The notes beneath the pieces are model-generated. The model was given only the letters and a program-made list of their open reading frames with translations, ran no database searches and was not told the DNA's origin. The translations under genes were made by a program, and so were the position numbers. Of a DNA stretch of 64,000 bases, positions 26,417 to 34,936 are shown piece after piece. Position 1 is the first letter of the stretch, and the number at the start of each line of letters is the position of its first letter. Location of the stretch: positions 181,313 to 245,312 of the forward strand of contig CAWCWA010000004.1 in the NCBI GenBank assembly GCA_963799085.1. Direction: 5' to 3'. Source of the DNA: AP-15 sp963799085 (GTDB taxonomy: Bacteria; Pseudomonadota; Alphaproteobacteria; ATCC43930; CGMCC-115725).

Positions 26417-26881
26417 ATGGAGATCGCCGATCTGATCGACCCGAAGAGCGTGCTCTCGCAATTGCGGGTGACCAACAAGAAGCAGGCGCTTCAGGATCTC
26501 GCCAAACGTGCCGCGGCGATCACCGGGATTCACGAGCGCACGATCTTCGACGTGCTGACCGAACGCGAGCAGCTCGGCACGACCGGTATCGGTATGGGGA
26601 TCGGCATCCCGCATGGCAAATTGCCGGGGCTCACCAGGCTGTCGGGTGTGTTCGCAAGGCTCGATCGCCCGATCCCGTTCGAGGCGATCGACGATCAGCC
26701 GGTCGATCTTTTGTTCCTGCTGCTCGCCCCGGAGACTGCCGGCGCCGAACATTTGAAGGCGCTCGCCCTGGTCTCCCGCCTGCTGCGCGACCGCGAATTT
26801 TGCGAAAAGCTGCGCGGTACCGACAATGCCGACGCGCTCTACGCGCTTCTGACCGATCGCACGGAGAGTGACGTGGGCTGA
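26417..26881 (+). CDS. ptsN: Nitrogen-regulatory PTS enzyme IIA (EIIA-Ntr) PtsN
   Basis: A 154-residue EIIA of the mannitol/fructose type that receives phosphate from NPr. The active-site His is H66 in GIGMGIGIPHGKLPGL. The context LLFLLLAPETAGAEHLKALALVSRLLRD is diagnostic. The ATG at 26417 is preferred over the adjacent TTG. In alphaproteobacteria PtsN affects K+ transport and stringent-response enzymes. Confidence 0.94.
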   Translation: MEIADLIDPKSVLSQLRVTNKKQALQDLAKRAAAITGIHERTIFDVLTEREQLGTTGIGMGIGIPHGKLPGLTRLSGVFARLDRPIPFEAIDDQPVDLLFLLLAPETAGAEHLKALALVSRLLRDREFCEKLRGTDNADALYALLTDRTESDVG

Positions 26882-26894
26882 GGCGGCTCGCCCT

Positions 26895-27110
26895 TCAGTG
26901 CACGCTCAGCGGCTCGAGATCGTGCTGCCTCACCGTGGCGAAGGCGACGTCTCGGTCGGTAAGGACGGCGATCTCAGTCCCGTCTGCGGCATGCACGGCA
27001 TAACCGGTCGCGCCGTCGATGACGACTGCCTTGATGTAGGCAAGGTTCTGCATGCCGAGCAGCGCCATATCCTTTGGCGACATGTGCCGTATCCGTTCGA
27101 TCTCGTTCAT
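26895..27110 (-). CDS. DUF1150 family protein
   Basis: A 71-residue small protein, MNEIERIRHMSPKDMALLGM at the N-terminus, followed by AYIKAVVIDGATGYAVHAADG. It fits DUF1150, an alphaproteobacterial family of unknown role that usually lies next to Hsp20 genes. The ATG at 27110 overlaps the hsp20 stop (ATGA) and has AAGGAAG upstream, so it is translationally coupled and probably heat-induced with hsp20. It ends convergent with ptsN, 13 bases away. Confidence 0.85.
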   Translation of the reverse strand: MNEIERIRHMSPKDMALLGMQNLAYIKAVVIDGATGYAVHAADGTEIAVLTDRDVAFATVRQHDLEPLSVH

Positions 27111-27574
27111 TTCATGCTTCCTTTCGACGCCTCGCCGGCGCCCGCCCCACTCCTGACGTCGCCCGTTCCGCTCCTGATTTCGACCGTCCGCACGCGGCTC
27201 TCGATTTCCGGACGGATCAGATCGATGTGCAGCAGCCCGTTGTCGAGCCATGCTCCGTTAACCTCGATCCCTTCGGCCAGCACAAAGGAGCGCTGAAACT
27301 GGCGGGCGGCGATGCCGCGATGCAGATAAACCCGTTGCCCGTCGTCGGCCTGCTTGCCGCGCACGACAAGCTGGCTGTCCTCGACGGTGATGCTGAGGTC
27401 CTGCATCGTGAAGCCGGCGACGGCGAGCGTGATCCGCAACGCATTTTCGCCGAGCTGCTCGATGTTGTAGGGCGGATAGCCGTCTGTCGAGATTTTGCTG
27501 ACCCGATCGAGCGCCCGCTCGAAATGGTCGAACCCCAGCAGGAGGGGCGAATTGAACAGCGACAATCGCGACAT
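27107..27574 (-). CDS. Small heat shock protein Hsp20
   Basis: A 155-residue alpha-crystallin chaperone that holds unfolding proteins. The N-terminus MSRLSLFNSPLLLGFDHFER and YPPYNIEQLGENALRITLAVAGF match the IbpA-like alphaproteobacterial class; the crystallin domain ends with the region NGLLHIDLIRPEIE. The start at 27574 has GAGGGGAAATCGC upstream. A candidate RpoH promoter lies at 27660-27687. It is the first gene of a two-gene operon with DUF1150. Confidence 0.93.
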   Translation of the reverse strand: MSRLSLFNSPLLLGFDHFERALDRVSKISTDGYPPYNIEQLGENALRITLAVAGFTMQDLSITVEDSQLVVRGKQADDGQRVYLHRGIAARQFQRSFVLAEGIEVNGAWLDNGLLHIDLIRPEIESRVRTVEIRSGTGDVRSGAGAGEASKGSMK

Positions 27575-27659
27575 GCGATTTCCCCTCATCGTTGAGCGAG
27601 AACCGGCGGCCGGGCCCGCTTTGCAGCACCCGAGCGCGCAGCATGTTTTGGTTCCGGTT

Positions 27660-27687
27660 ATTTGGGATCGGCTGGAACGCAATCAAG
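27660..27687 (-). promoter_or_regulatory. Candidate RpoH (sigma32) promoter of hsp20
   Basis: On the minus strand CTTG (27684-27687) is followed by 17 bases and CCCAAAT (27660-27666). This resembles the alphaproteobacterial RpoH consensus CTTG-N17/18-CyTATnT. It lies about 85 bases upstream of the Hsp20 start. The -10 match is partial. Confidence 0.4.
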
Positions 27688-27772
27688 CAAGCGGCGCATA
27701 AGGGCGCTTCCGGGTGGGGATGACCGTTCCCATATCATCGCGTGAAAAGCGCATGTCCGGGAAACTTTGGCG

Positions 27773-28714
27773 ATGAAGAGGCGGCTGTTCGATTGGCGCA
27801 TTCTACTGGCGCTTTGCTGCTGCGTGAGCCTCTGGCTGGCGCCCGCGATCGCCGAGGCGCGTGGCGGCCATTCCTTCGGCGGCCGACCATCGAGCATGGG
27901 CAGCCGTGGGTCGCGCACCTGGGACAACAACAACGCCCAACCCTTCAGCCGCAGCGTGACGCCGCAGCCGACGCCGCAGGCGCCGGGCATGGCCCCGCCG
28001 GGATCGGCCTATGGCGGCAGCTTCTTTCAGCGCCATCCGTTTCTGACGGGGCTGGCGGGCGGGCTGATCGGCTCGTGGCTCTTTGGGCACAGCGGTCTTG
28101 CCGCCGACGGCAGCGGCGCATCGGGCATCGGCATCCTGTTCGAACTGGCGCTGATCGGCGTCCTCATTTTCATCGGCGTCCGCCTCTTTCGGCGATGGCG
28201 GGCGGCGAATGGCGGTTGGAGCGGCGGTTCGGCGCTGCTGCCGCGTTCGGCCGGCGCGGCCGCGGCTCCGGTGCTGCGGCATGACCGTGGTCGCGACATC
28301 AGCCTCGCCGACGCCGATCTCGACGGCTTCCAGTCGATCCATCGACAGGTGCAGGAGGCGTGGAGCGACGGCGATCTGGGCCGGCTGCGGCGGCTGATGG
28401 CACCCGAAATGCTGGGCTATTTCTCCGAGGAGCTGACGCGCAACGCCAGCCGCGGCGTGCAGAACCAGGTTTCCGACGTGCGGCTGGTCAAGGGCGAGCT
28501 GACCGAGAGCTGGGAGGAGGGCGACCTGCAATACGCTACCGCGCTGATGCGCTGGAGTGCGGTCGACTTCTTCGCCCGTCTCGCCCGTTCGCCGGGAGAC
28601 GCCGACTACATTGCCGGCGGCGATCCTAGTCGCCCGACCGAGGCCGAGGAGATGTGGACCTTTGTGCGCCGTCGCGGCGGCGACTGGCTGCTCTCCGCGA
28701 TCCAGCAGGTCTGA
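27773..28714 (+). CDS. Tim44-like domain membrane protein
   Basis: A 313-residue protein with an N-terminal signal or anchor (ILLALCCCVSLWLAPAIAEA), a Gly/Pro/Ser-rich low-complexity stretch (residues 30-80), one or two helices (FLTGLAGGLIGSWLFG and LFELALIGVLIFIGVRLFRRW), and a C-terminal Tim44/MRPL45 domain from about residue 180 (FQSIHRQVQEAWSDGDLGRLRRLMAPEM; VDFFARLARSPGD). The family is common in proteobacteria and its role is unclear, possibly inner-membrane binding of unfolded or lipid partners. ATG 27773 is preferred over TTG 27767. It converges on hemF. Confidence 0.85.
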   Translation: MKRRLFDWRILLALCCCVSLWLAPAIAEARGGHSFGGRPSSMGSRGSRTWDNNNAQPFSRSVTPQPTPQAPGMAPPGSAYGGSFFQRHPFLTGLAGGLIGSWLFGHSGLAADGSGASGIGILFELALIGVLIFIGVRLFRRWRAANGGWSGGSALLPRSAGAAAAPVLRHDRGRDISLADADLDGFQSIHRQVQEAWSDGDLGRLRRLMAPEMLGYFSEELTRNASRGVQNQVSDVRLVKGELTESWEEGDLQYATALMRWSAVDFFARLARSPGDADYIAGGDPSRPTEAEEMWTFVRRRGGDWLLSAIQQV

Positions 28715-28732
28715 GAGCTGTAAGGAGGCCGG

Positions 28733-29599
28733 TCAGGGCCAGGCGGCGAGCGGCGGCAGCGACATCAGGATTGCCTCGACATTGCCGCCGGTCTTGAGGC
28801 CGAATTGTGTGCCGCGGTCGTAGAGCAGGTTGAATTCGACATAGCGGCCTCGCCGGAAGAGTTGGTGCTGCCGCTGCTCCTCGGTCCAGGCCTGCCGTAT
28901 CCGGGCGCGTACAATTGCTGGGTAGGCCGTCGAGAAAGGCTTCGCCCACCGCGATGACAAAGGCGAAGTCCCGCTCCCAGTTGCCGCTGTCGAGATAGTC
29001 GAAAAAGATGCCGCCGGCGCCGCGCGGCTCGTTGCGGTGCTTCAGAAAGAAATACTCGTCGCACCAATCCTTGAAGCGCTGGTGACAATTCGGATCGTAG
29101 CCGATGCAAGCGGCAGCGAGCGCCGGTGAAACCGGTCGGCAGCTTCCGCATCGGGATAGATGGGCGTCAGATCGGCGCCACCGCCGAACCAGGCCCTGGC
29201 GGTGACGATGTGCCGCGTGTTCAGATGCACCGCCGGGACCAACGGCGAGCGCGGATGGGCGACGAGCGACACCCCGCTCGCCCAGAACCGAGGGTCCTCC
29301 TTGGCGCCGGGAATGTCGTTGCGGAACTCGGGCGAAAACTCGCCCGACACGGTCGAGATGTTGACGCCGATCTTCTCGAAAACCGGGCCGCGCATGATCG
29401 CGATTGTGCCGCCGCCCCCGCCGTCACGCTGCCATGTTTCGCGCACGAACCGGCCGGGCGGCTCAGCCCCGGGACAGCCGTCGGCATACTCGTCCTCGAT
29501 CGCCTCGAAGGCCGCGCAAAGCCGATCGCGCAGCTCGGCGAACCAGGCTGCCGCCCGCTCGCAGCGATCCGGGTCGGTAGGAAACCGGGTCGCGTTCAC
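28733..29599 (-). CDS. hemF: Oxygen-dependent coproporphyrinogen III oxidase HemF (two frameshifts)
   Basis: HemF oxidatively decarboxylates coproporphyrinogen III to protoporphyrinogen IX in heme synthesis. Signature parts are split over frames: GGGGGTIAIMRGPVFEKIGV, FSPEFRNDIPGAKEDPRFWASGVSLVAHP, WFGGGADLTPIYP, then after a shift near 29125 CHQRFKDWCDEYFFLKHRNEPRGAGGIFFDY, then after another near 28932 GRYVEFNLLYDRGTQFGLKTGG. Each break is repaired by removing one base, so a working gene is likely behind sequence errors. The GTG at 29599 overlaps the trmL stop. The C-terminus LPPLAAWP is canonical. Confidence 0.88.
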
Positions 29600-30056
29600 G
29601 GCTCGGGGAAGCCGCCGGTCTGGCGCAGCGCCTCGGCGAGCGCGATCGCGCCGGCGACCGCGACATTCAGCGAGCGCGCGGCGGTCGCAGGGGAATGCGC
29701 ACCCGCGCGTCGGCGGTCCGATGCACGAACTCCGGAACGCCGGCACTTTCGCGGCCGAGCAGCAGCGTGTCGCCGGCGGCGAACGCGAACCGGTGCAGCT
29801 CATCTCCGCCGCGACGTCGTCAACAGCACCAGGCGCGAGACCGGCGTCCCGTCGGGCGAGAAACGCCTCCCAAGAAGCGTGGCGGCATATCGTCGACCTC
29901 CGGCATAATCGAGCGCCGCCCGCCGGAGTCGGCGGTCGTCCGGCACGAACCCGAATGGCTCGATCAGGTCGATCGGCACCGCGAAACAGGCGCCGAGACG
30001 CGCAACAGCGCGCCGGCATTCTGCGGGATGTCCGGCTCGAACAGCGCAAGGCGCAA
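29596..30056 (-). CDS. trmL: tRNA (cytidine(34)-2'-O)-methyltransferase TrmL, SPOUT family (several frameshifts)
   Basis: The gene product methylates the wobble ribose of tRNA-Leu isoacceptors. Motifs appear in pieces: LRLALFEPDIPQNAGALLR, ACFAVPIDLIEPFGFVPDDRRLRRAALDY, SRLVLLTT, DTLLLGRESAGVPEFVH, and SLNVAVAGAIALAEALRQTGG, which forms the SPOUT knot. At least four single-base shifts in 460 bases separate them. The likely start is a TTG at 30056 after GGAGG. The stop overlaps the hemF GTG. A tRNA-Leu gene at 19.6 kb could be a substrate class, but wobble C34 in CAG is not the known target. Confidence 0.8.
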
Positions 30057-30236
30057 ACAACCTCCAATGCCGGGGGTTGCAGGAGCGGGGCGCGCGCATC
30101 GTAGCAACGCGCGCCGATCAGCCGGCTTTGCCGCCAATTTATGCGGCAGTCTGTCACATAGTTCGGCTGATTCAAGCGTATAGCTTCCCCCGGCGGGGGG
30201 CTGCCGGGGGGTAAGCGGCGGACAGAGGGGTATTGG

Positions 30237-30797
30237 ATGGCCGACACGGCGCACTCAGAGACGCATGGCGATGCACATGCACGGCGGCACGCGTCGCGAT
30301 TTCCTCATCTCTGACCGCCGGCGCGCTCGGCGCCGTCGGCGCCGCGATCGGCGGTCTGGCCGTTCATCGATACGCTCAACCCGGCGCGCGACACGCTGGC
30401 GCTGGCGACCACCGAAGTCGATCTGTCGCCGGTCCAGGTCGGTCAGCGACTGACCGTGCCATGGCGCGGCAAGCCGATCTTCATCGACCACCGCACGCCG
30501 GCAGGAAATCGAGCAGGCGGAGCAGGTCAACGTCTCGGATCTGCGCGACCCGCAACCGGATTCGGCCCGCGTCAAGAAGCCGGAGTGGCTCGTCATGATC
30601 GGGGTTTGCACCCATCTCGGCTGCATCCCGCTCGGGCAGAACCCGGCGACGACCGGGGTTCGTACGGCGGCTGGTTCTGCCCCTGCCACGGCTCGGTCTA
30701 CGATACCTCCGGACGAATCCGGCAGGGGCCGGCGCCGCTAAATCTGGTCATACCGCCCTACGAATTTACCTCCGACACGGCGATCAAGATCGGCTAG
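30237..30797 (+). CDS. petA: Ubiquinol-cytochrome c reductase Rieske iron-sulfur subunit PetA (frameshifted)
   Basis: The Rieske protein of the bc1 complex. The ATG at 30237 follows GAGGGG. In sequence but in changing frames are GTRRDFL (Tat-like motif), LTAGALGAVGAAIGGLAV, IDTLNPARDTLALATTEVDL, VKKPEWLVMIGVCTHLGCIP (first Cys-His pair) and YGGWFCPCHGSVYDTSGR (second pair) with GPAPLNLVIPPYEF at the end. About five single-base shifts occur in 560 bases, for example GGGG read as GGG before SYGGW. All 2Fe-2S ligands are present, so the gene is probably intact in the cell. It heads petABC, divergent from trmL. Confidence 0.9.
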
Positions 30798-30804
30798 GAA
30801 CGCT

Positions 30805-32120
30805 ATGGCAAGAACTTCAGGCGGCACGCCCGAGGCCGAGGGAACTGTCGTCCACCCGCGGGATGGCCGGACACCAGGACCGGGCGAACGATCCAGTGGA
30901 TCGATTATCGTCTGCCGATCTTGTCCGCGCTGCGGGCCGATCTCGGCATATATCCGACACCGGTCAATCTCAATTACTGGTGGAATTTCGGCTCGCTGGC
31001 CGGGATCATCCTGGTCATCATGATCGCGACCGGCGTTGTGCTCGCGATGCACTACACCGCCAACGCCGACCTCGCCTTCGGCTCGGTCGAGCGCATCATG
31101 CGCGACGTCAATTATGGATGGCTGCTGCGCTACATCCATGTCGAACGGCGCGTCGATGTTCTTTCTGATCGTCTACATCCACCTGTTCCGCGGCTTGTAT
31201 TACGGATCGTACAAATATCCGCGCGAATTGCTGTGGATCCTCGGCGTCGTCATTCTGCTGCTGATGATGGCGACCGCGTTCATGGGTTATGTGCTGCCCT
31301 GGGGCCAGATGAGCTACTGGGCCGCGACCGTCATCACCAACCTGTTCTCGGCGATCCCGCTGATCGGCAGATTCGATCGTGACGCTGCTGTGGGGCGGGT
31401 TCACGGTCGCCAACCCGACGCTGAACCGCTTCTATTCGCTGCATTATCTGCTGCCGTTCGTGATCGTCGCGGTGGTGTTTCTGCATCTGATGGCGCTGCA
31501 TCAGCACGGCTCGAACAATCCGCTCGGCATCGACCGGCGCGGCCCGCAGGACTCGATCCCGTTCCATCCATATTACACGGTCAAGGACATGTTCGGGTTG
31601 TGCGTGTTCCTGCTGTTCTTCGCGATCTTCGTGTTCTACGCGCCGAACGTCCTGGGGCACCCGGACAATTACATCCCCGCGAACCCGATGGTGACGCCGC
31701 CGCATATCGTGCCGGAGTGGTACTTCCTGCCGTTCTACGCGATCCTGCGCTCGGTGCCCGACAAGCTCGCTCGGCGGTTGATCCTGATGTTCGGCGCGGT
31801 CCTGATTCTGTTCGTCGTGCCGTGGCTCGACACCTCGCCGGTGCGCAGCGCCCGGTTCCGGCCGATCTATCGTGTCTTCTCGTGGTTTCTGGTGATCGAC
31901 GCGATCGTGCTGGGCTATGTCGGCAGCCAATCTGCCGCAGGGCGCGATCGTCACGATCGGCCAGATCGCCACCGCCTATTATTTCATCCACTTCCTGATA
32001 CTGATGCCGCTGATCGGGAAGCTCGAAACGCCGCGCCCGCTGCCGCTGAGCATCGGCGCCGCCGTGCTCGGGCCCGGTGCGGCGCAACCGGCCCATGCCG
32101 CGCGCGCGGAGAGAGCCTGA
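30805..32120 (+). CDS. petB: Cytochrome b subunit of the bc1 complex PetB (frameshifted)
   Basis: The heme-bearing membrane core of complex III. Pieces in order are IQWIDYRLPILSALRAD, PVNLNYWWNFGSLAGIIL, MHYTANADLAFGSVERIMRDV, WLLRYIH with NGASMFFLIVYIHLFRG (heme His residues), PWGQMSYWAATVITNLFSAIP, LLWGGFTVANPTLNRFYSLHYLLPF, the Qo-site PEWY in HIVPEWYFLPFYAILRSVP, and a C-terminal helix ending near 32000. Shifts near 30870, 31148, 31372 and 31922 can each be repaired by a single base. It follows petA by seven bases and precedes petC by one. Confidence 0.92.
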
Positions 32121-32121
32121 C

Positions 32122-32903
32122 ATGCGAACATTTGCGCTCGGCGACCCTGGTCGCCTTGCTTCGTCCTGAGCGCCGCCGTGCCGCTCGGCGCGGGCTCAGG
32201 AGGAGAGGCCGGAGCCGCCGGAACAGCACTGGTCGTTCGACGGCGTGTTCGGCACCTATCGACCGGGCCGCGCTGCAGCGCGGCTTCCAGGTCTACAAAG
32301 AGGTCTGCTCCGCCTGCCACCACCTCAAGTATGTGTATTTCCGCGATCTGGCCGCGCTCGGCTACACCGAGGACCAGATCAAAGGCATCGCCGCGTCCTG
32401 GCCGCAGCAGGTGACCGACGGGCCGGACGACACCGGCCAGATGTTCCAACGCCCGGCGCGGCCGTCAGATCGCATCCCCGGCCCGTTCCCGAACGACCAG
32501 GCCGCGCGGGCCGCCAACAATGGCGCCTTGCCGCCCGACCTGTCGCTGATCGCGAAAGCGCGCGAGGGCGGCCCCGACTACGTCTACGCGATCCTGACCG
32601 GGTATGTGGAGCCGCCGCCCGATTTCCAATTGATGCAGGGGATGTATTACAACGCGTATTTCCCCGGTCATCAGATCAAGATGCCGCCGCCGCTCAGCCC
32701 GGACCAGGTCACGTTCGCCGACAAGACGCCGGCTACGGTCCCGCAAATGGCGCACGACGTCGTCGTCGTTCCTGATGTGGGCGGCGGAGCCGAACCTCGA
32801 GCAGCGCCACCGCATCGGCTTCAAGGTCATGCTGTTCCTGCTGGTCACGACCGGCGTCTTTTACGCCGCGAAGCGTAAGATCTGGTCGCGCATTCGCCAT
32901 TGA
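32122..32903 (+). CDS. petC: Cytochrome c1 PetC (frameshifted)
   Basis: The c-type heme subunit of complex III. The ATG at 32122 starts MRTFALG; the signal peptide, EEERPEPPEQHWSFDGVFGTY and RAALQRGFQVYKEVCSACHHLKYVYF (heme site CSACH) lie in different frames. Then a long intact part runs IKGIAASWPQQVTDGPDDTG to LMQGMYYNAYFPGHQIKMPPPL (axial Met). The C-terminal anchor MWAAEPNLEQRHRIGFKVMLF appears after a shift near 32768. The stop in the repaired frame is at 32901-32903. It completes petABC. Confidence 0.9.
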
Positions 32904-32942
32904 TACGGGTCGGCACCGCGATGCCCCCGCGGAGCTTGAGCC

Positions 32943-33830
32943 ATGACCGACCGCGTCATTGGCATAATCGGCGGCAGCGGGCTTTACCGGATCGACGGGC
33001 TGTCCGATGTCGCGTGGCGCCGGGTTGAAAGCCCGTTCGGCCCGACCTCGGACGAATTCTGCTTCGGCACGCTCGACGGACAGCCGGTCGTCTTTCTGCC
33101 GCGGCACGGGCGCGGCCACGTCTTGCCGCCCTCGGCGATCAATTTTCGCGCCAATATCGACGCGCTGAAGCGCTGCGGCGTCGACCGACATCGTCTCGCT
33201 TATCGGCGGTCGGCAGCTTGCGCGAGGATTTCGCGCCCGGCGATTTCGTCGTTGTCGATCAGTTCGTCGACCGCACCTTCGCCCGCGACAAGAGCTTTTT
33301 CGGGCCAGGCTGCGTCGCGCATGTTTCGATGGCGCATCCGGTTTGCGGCCGCATCGGCGACGCGCTCGCCGCCGCCGCGCCAGCGGTCGGTCTCGCCGGT
33401 CAAGCGCGGCGGCACCTATCTCGTCATCGAAGGTCCGCAATTCTCGACGCTGGCCGAGAGCGAACTCTACCGCTCCTGGCGCTGCGACGTGATCGGGATG
33501 ACCAACATGCCCGAGGCCAAGCTCGCCCGCGAGGCCGAGATCTGCTACGCGACCGTGGCGATGGTCACCGATTACGATTGCTGGCACCCCGGCCACGAGG
33601 CGGTCACGGTCGAGATGATCCTGTCGGTGCTCGACGCCAATGCCGAGACGCGCTCGCGCGCTGGTGCGAGAGGTCGTGCCGCTTGCTGGCGCGCCATTCC
33701 GGGCCATGCCGGCAGGGATGCGACCGCGCGCTCGACGAGGCGCTGATCACCGCGCCCGAGCGGCGCGACCCGGCGCGTGCTGGCGCGTCTCGACGCGGTC
33801 GCCGGGCGAGTGTTGCGAGGTGGACCGTGA
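32943..33830 (+). CDS. mtnP: S-methyl-5'-thioadenosine phosphorylase MtnP (frameshifted)
   Basis: The enzyme splits methylthioadenosine to adenine and methylthioribose 1-phosphate in methionine salvage. The N-terminus MTDRVIGIIGGSGLYRIDGL is intact, then phosphate-site RHGRGHVLPPSAINFRANI. After shifts near 33184 and 33210 the frame gives LREDFAPGDFVVVDQFVDRT; after 33400 it gives KRGGTYLVIEGPQFSTLAE and CDVIGMTNMPEAKLAREAEICY. Another shift near 33655 precedes the C-terminus, which ends in LARLDAVAGRVLRGGP at 33830. The stop TGA overlaps the GTG of mtnA. GGAG lies upstream of the ATG. Confidence 0.88.
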
Positions 33831-34936
33831 AGGTCGACGGCCGGCCGATGCGCACGATCTGGCTGGCCGCGGAAGGCCGCCGGGTGGAGATTATCGATCA
33901 GACGCGGCTGCCGCACGAGTTGTCGATCGCCACACTCGAAGGGATCGCCGATGCGGTGCGGGCGATCGCCACGATGCAGGTGCGCGGCGCCCCGTTGATC
34001 GGCGCCGCGGCCGCCTATGGCGTGGCGCTGGCGATGGCCGGGGATCCCTCCGACGCCGGGCTCGATGCGGCGACGGCAGCGCTGGCGGCGTCCCGGCCGA
34101 CCGCGGTCAATTTGCGCTGGGCCTTAACGGCCATGCGCGGTGCCTTGCTGCCGGTGCCGGTCGAGGCGCGGCGTGAAAAGGCCCTTGAGGAGGCCGCTCG
34201 GATCGCCGATGCCGATGTTGAGATCAACCGCGCGATCGGCGAACGCGGTGCTCCGCTCCTGGCCGCCGCCCGGCGGCGCAAGGGCGATCGCGTCAACGTC
34301 CTGACCCATTGCAACGCCGGCTGGCTCGCCACGGTCGATTGGGGAACGGCCTTGGCGCCGGTCTATCGCGCCCATGACGATGGCGTTCCGGTTCACGTCT
34401 GGGTCGACGAAACCCGCCCGCGCAACCAGGGTGCGGCGCTTACTGCCTGGGAGTTGGGGAGGCACGGCGTGCCGCACACCGTTATCGCCGACAACGCCGC
34501 GGGCCATCTGATGCGTCGCGGGCTTGTCGATCTCTGTATCGTCGGCACGGACCGCACCACCGCCTCGGGCGAGGTCGCCAACAAGATCGGCACGTATACG
34601 AAGGCCTTGGCGGCGCAGGACAACGACATCCCGTTCTACGTGGCGCTGCCGTCGCCGAGCATCGACTGGACGATCGCGGACGGGATGGCGATCCCGATCG
34701 AGGAACGCGACAGCCGCGAAGTCACCCATATCTCGGGTTGGACCGAAGACGGGCGGCGCGTCGCGGTGCGGCTGACGCCAGAGGGGAGCCCGGCCGCCAA
34801 TTATGCCTTCGACGTGACCCCGGCGCGGCTTGTTACCGCGCTCGTCACCGAGCGGGGCGTCTGCGCCGCCTCGCCAGCCGGTCTTGCCGAGCTTTTTCCC
34901 GAATTTGCGCTCAGGGCTGCAATGCCGGCCCGCTGA
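33827..34936 (+). CDS. mtnA: S-methyl-5-thioribose-1-phosphate isomerase MtnA
   Basis: The next step of methionine salvage: methylthioribose 1-phosphate to methylthioribulose 1-phosphate. The 369-residue protein belongs to the eIF2B-like family: MQVRGAPLIGAAAAYGVALA, LTHCNAGWLATVDWGTALAP (catalytic Cys), VWVDETRPRNQGA and CIVGTDRTTASGEVANKIGTYTKAL (catalytic Asp). The GTG at 33827 overlaps the mtnP stop, giving coupled mtnP-mtnA. Later mtn genes are not here. The last 26 bases overlap the convergent nhaD gene. Confidence 0.94.
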   Translation: MKVDGRPMRTIWLAAEGRRVEIIDQTRLPHELSIATLEGIADAVRAIATMQVRGAPLIGAAAAYGVALAMAGDPSDAGLDAATAALAASRPTAVNLRWALTAMRGALLPVPVEARREKALEEAARIADADVEINRAIGERGAPLLAAARRRKGDRVNVLTHCNAGWLATVDWGTALAPVYRAHDDGVPVHVWVDETRPRNQGAALTAWELGRHGVPHTVIADNAAGHLMRRGLVDLCIVGTDRTTASGEVANKIGTYTKALAAQDNDIPFYVALPSPSIDWTIADGMAIPIEERDSREVTHISGWTEDGRRVAVRLTPEGSPAANYAFDVTPARLVTALVTERGVCAASPAGLAELFPEFALRAAMPAR

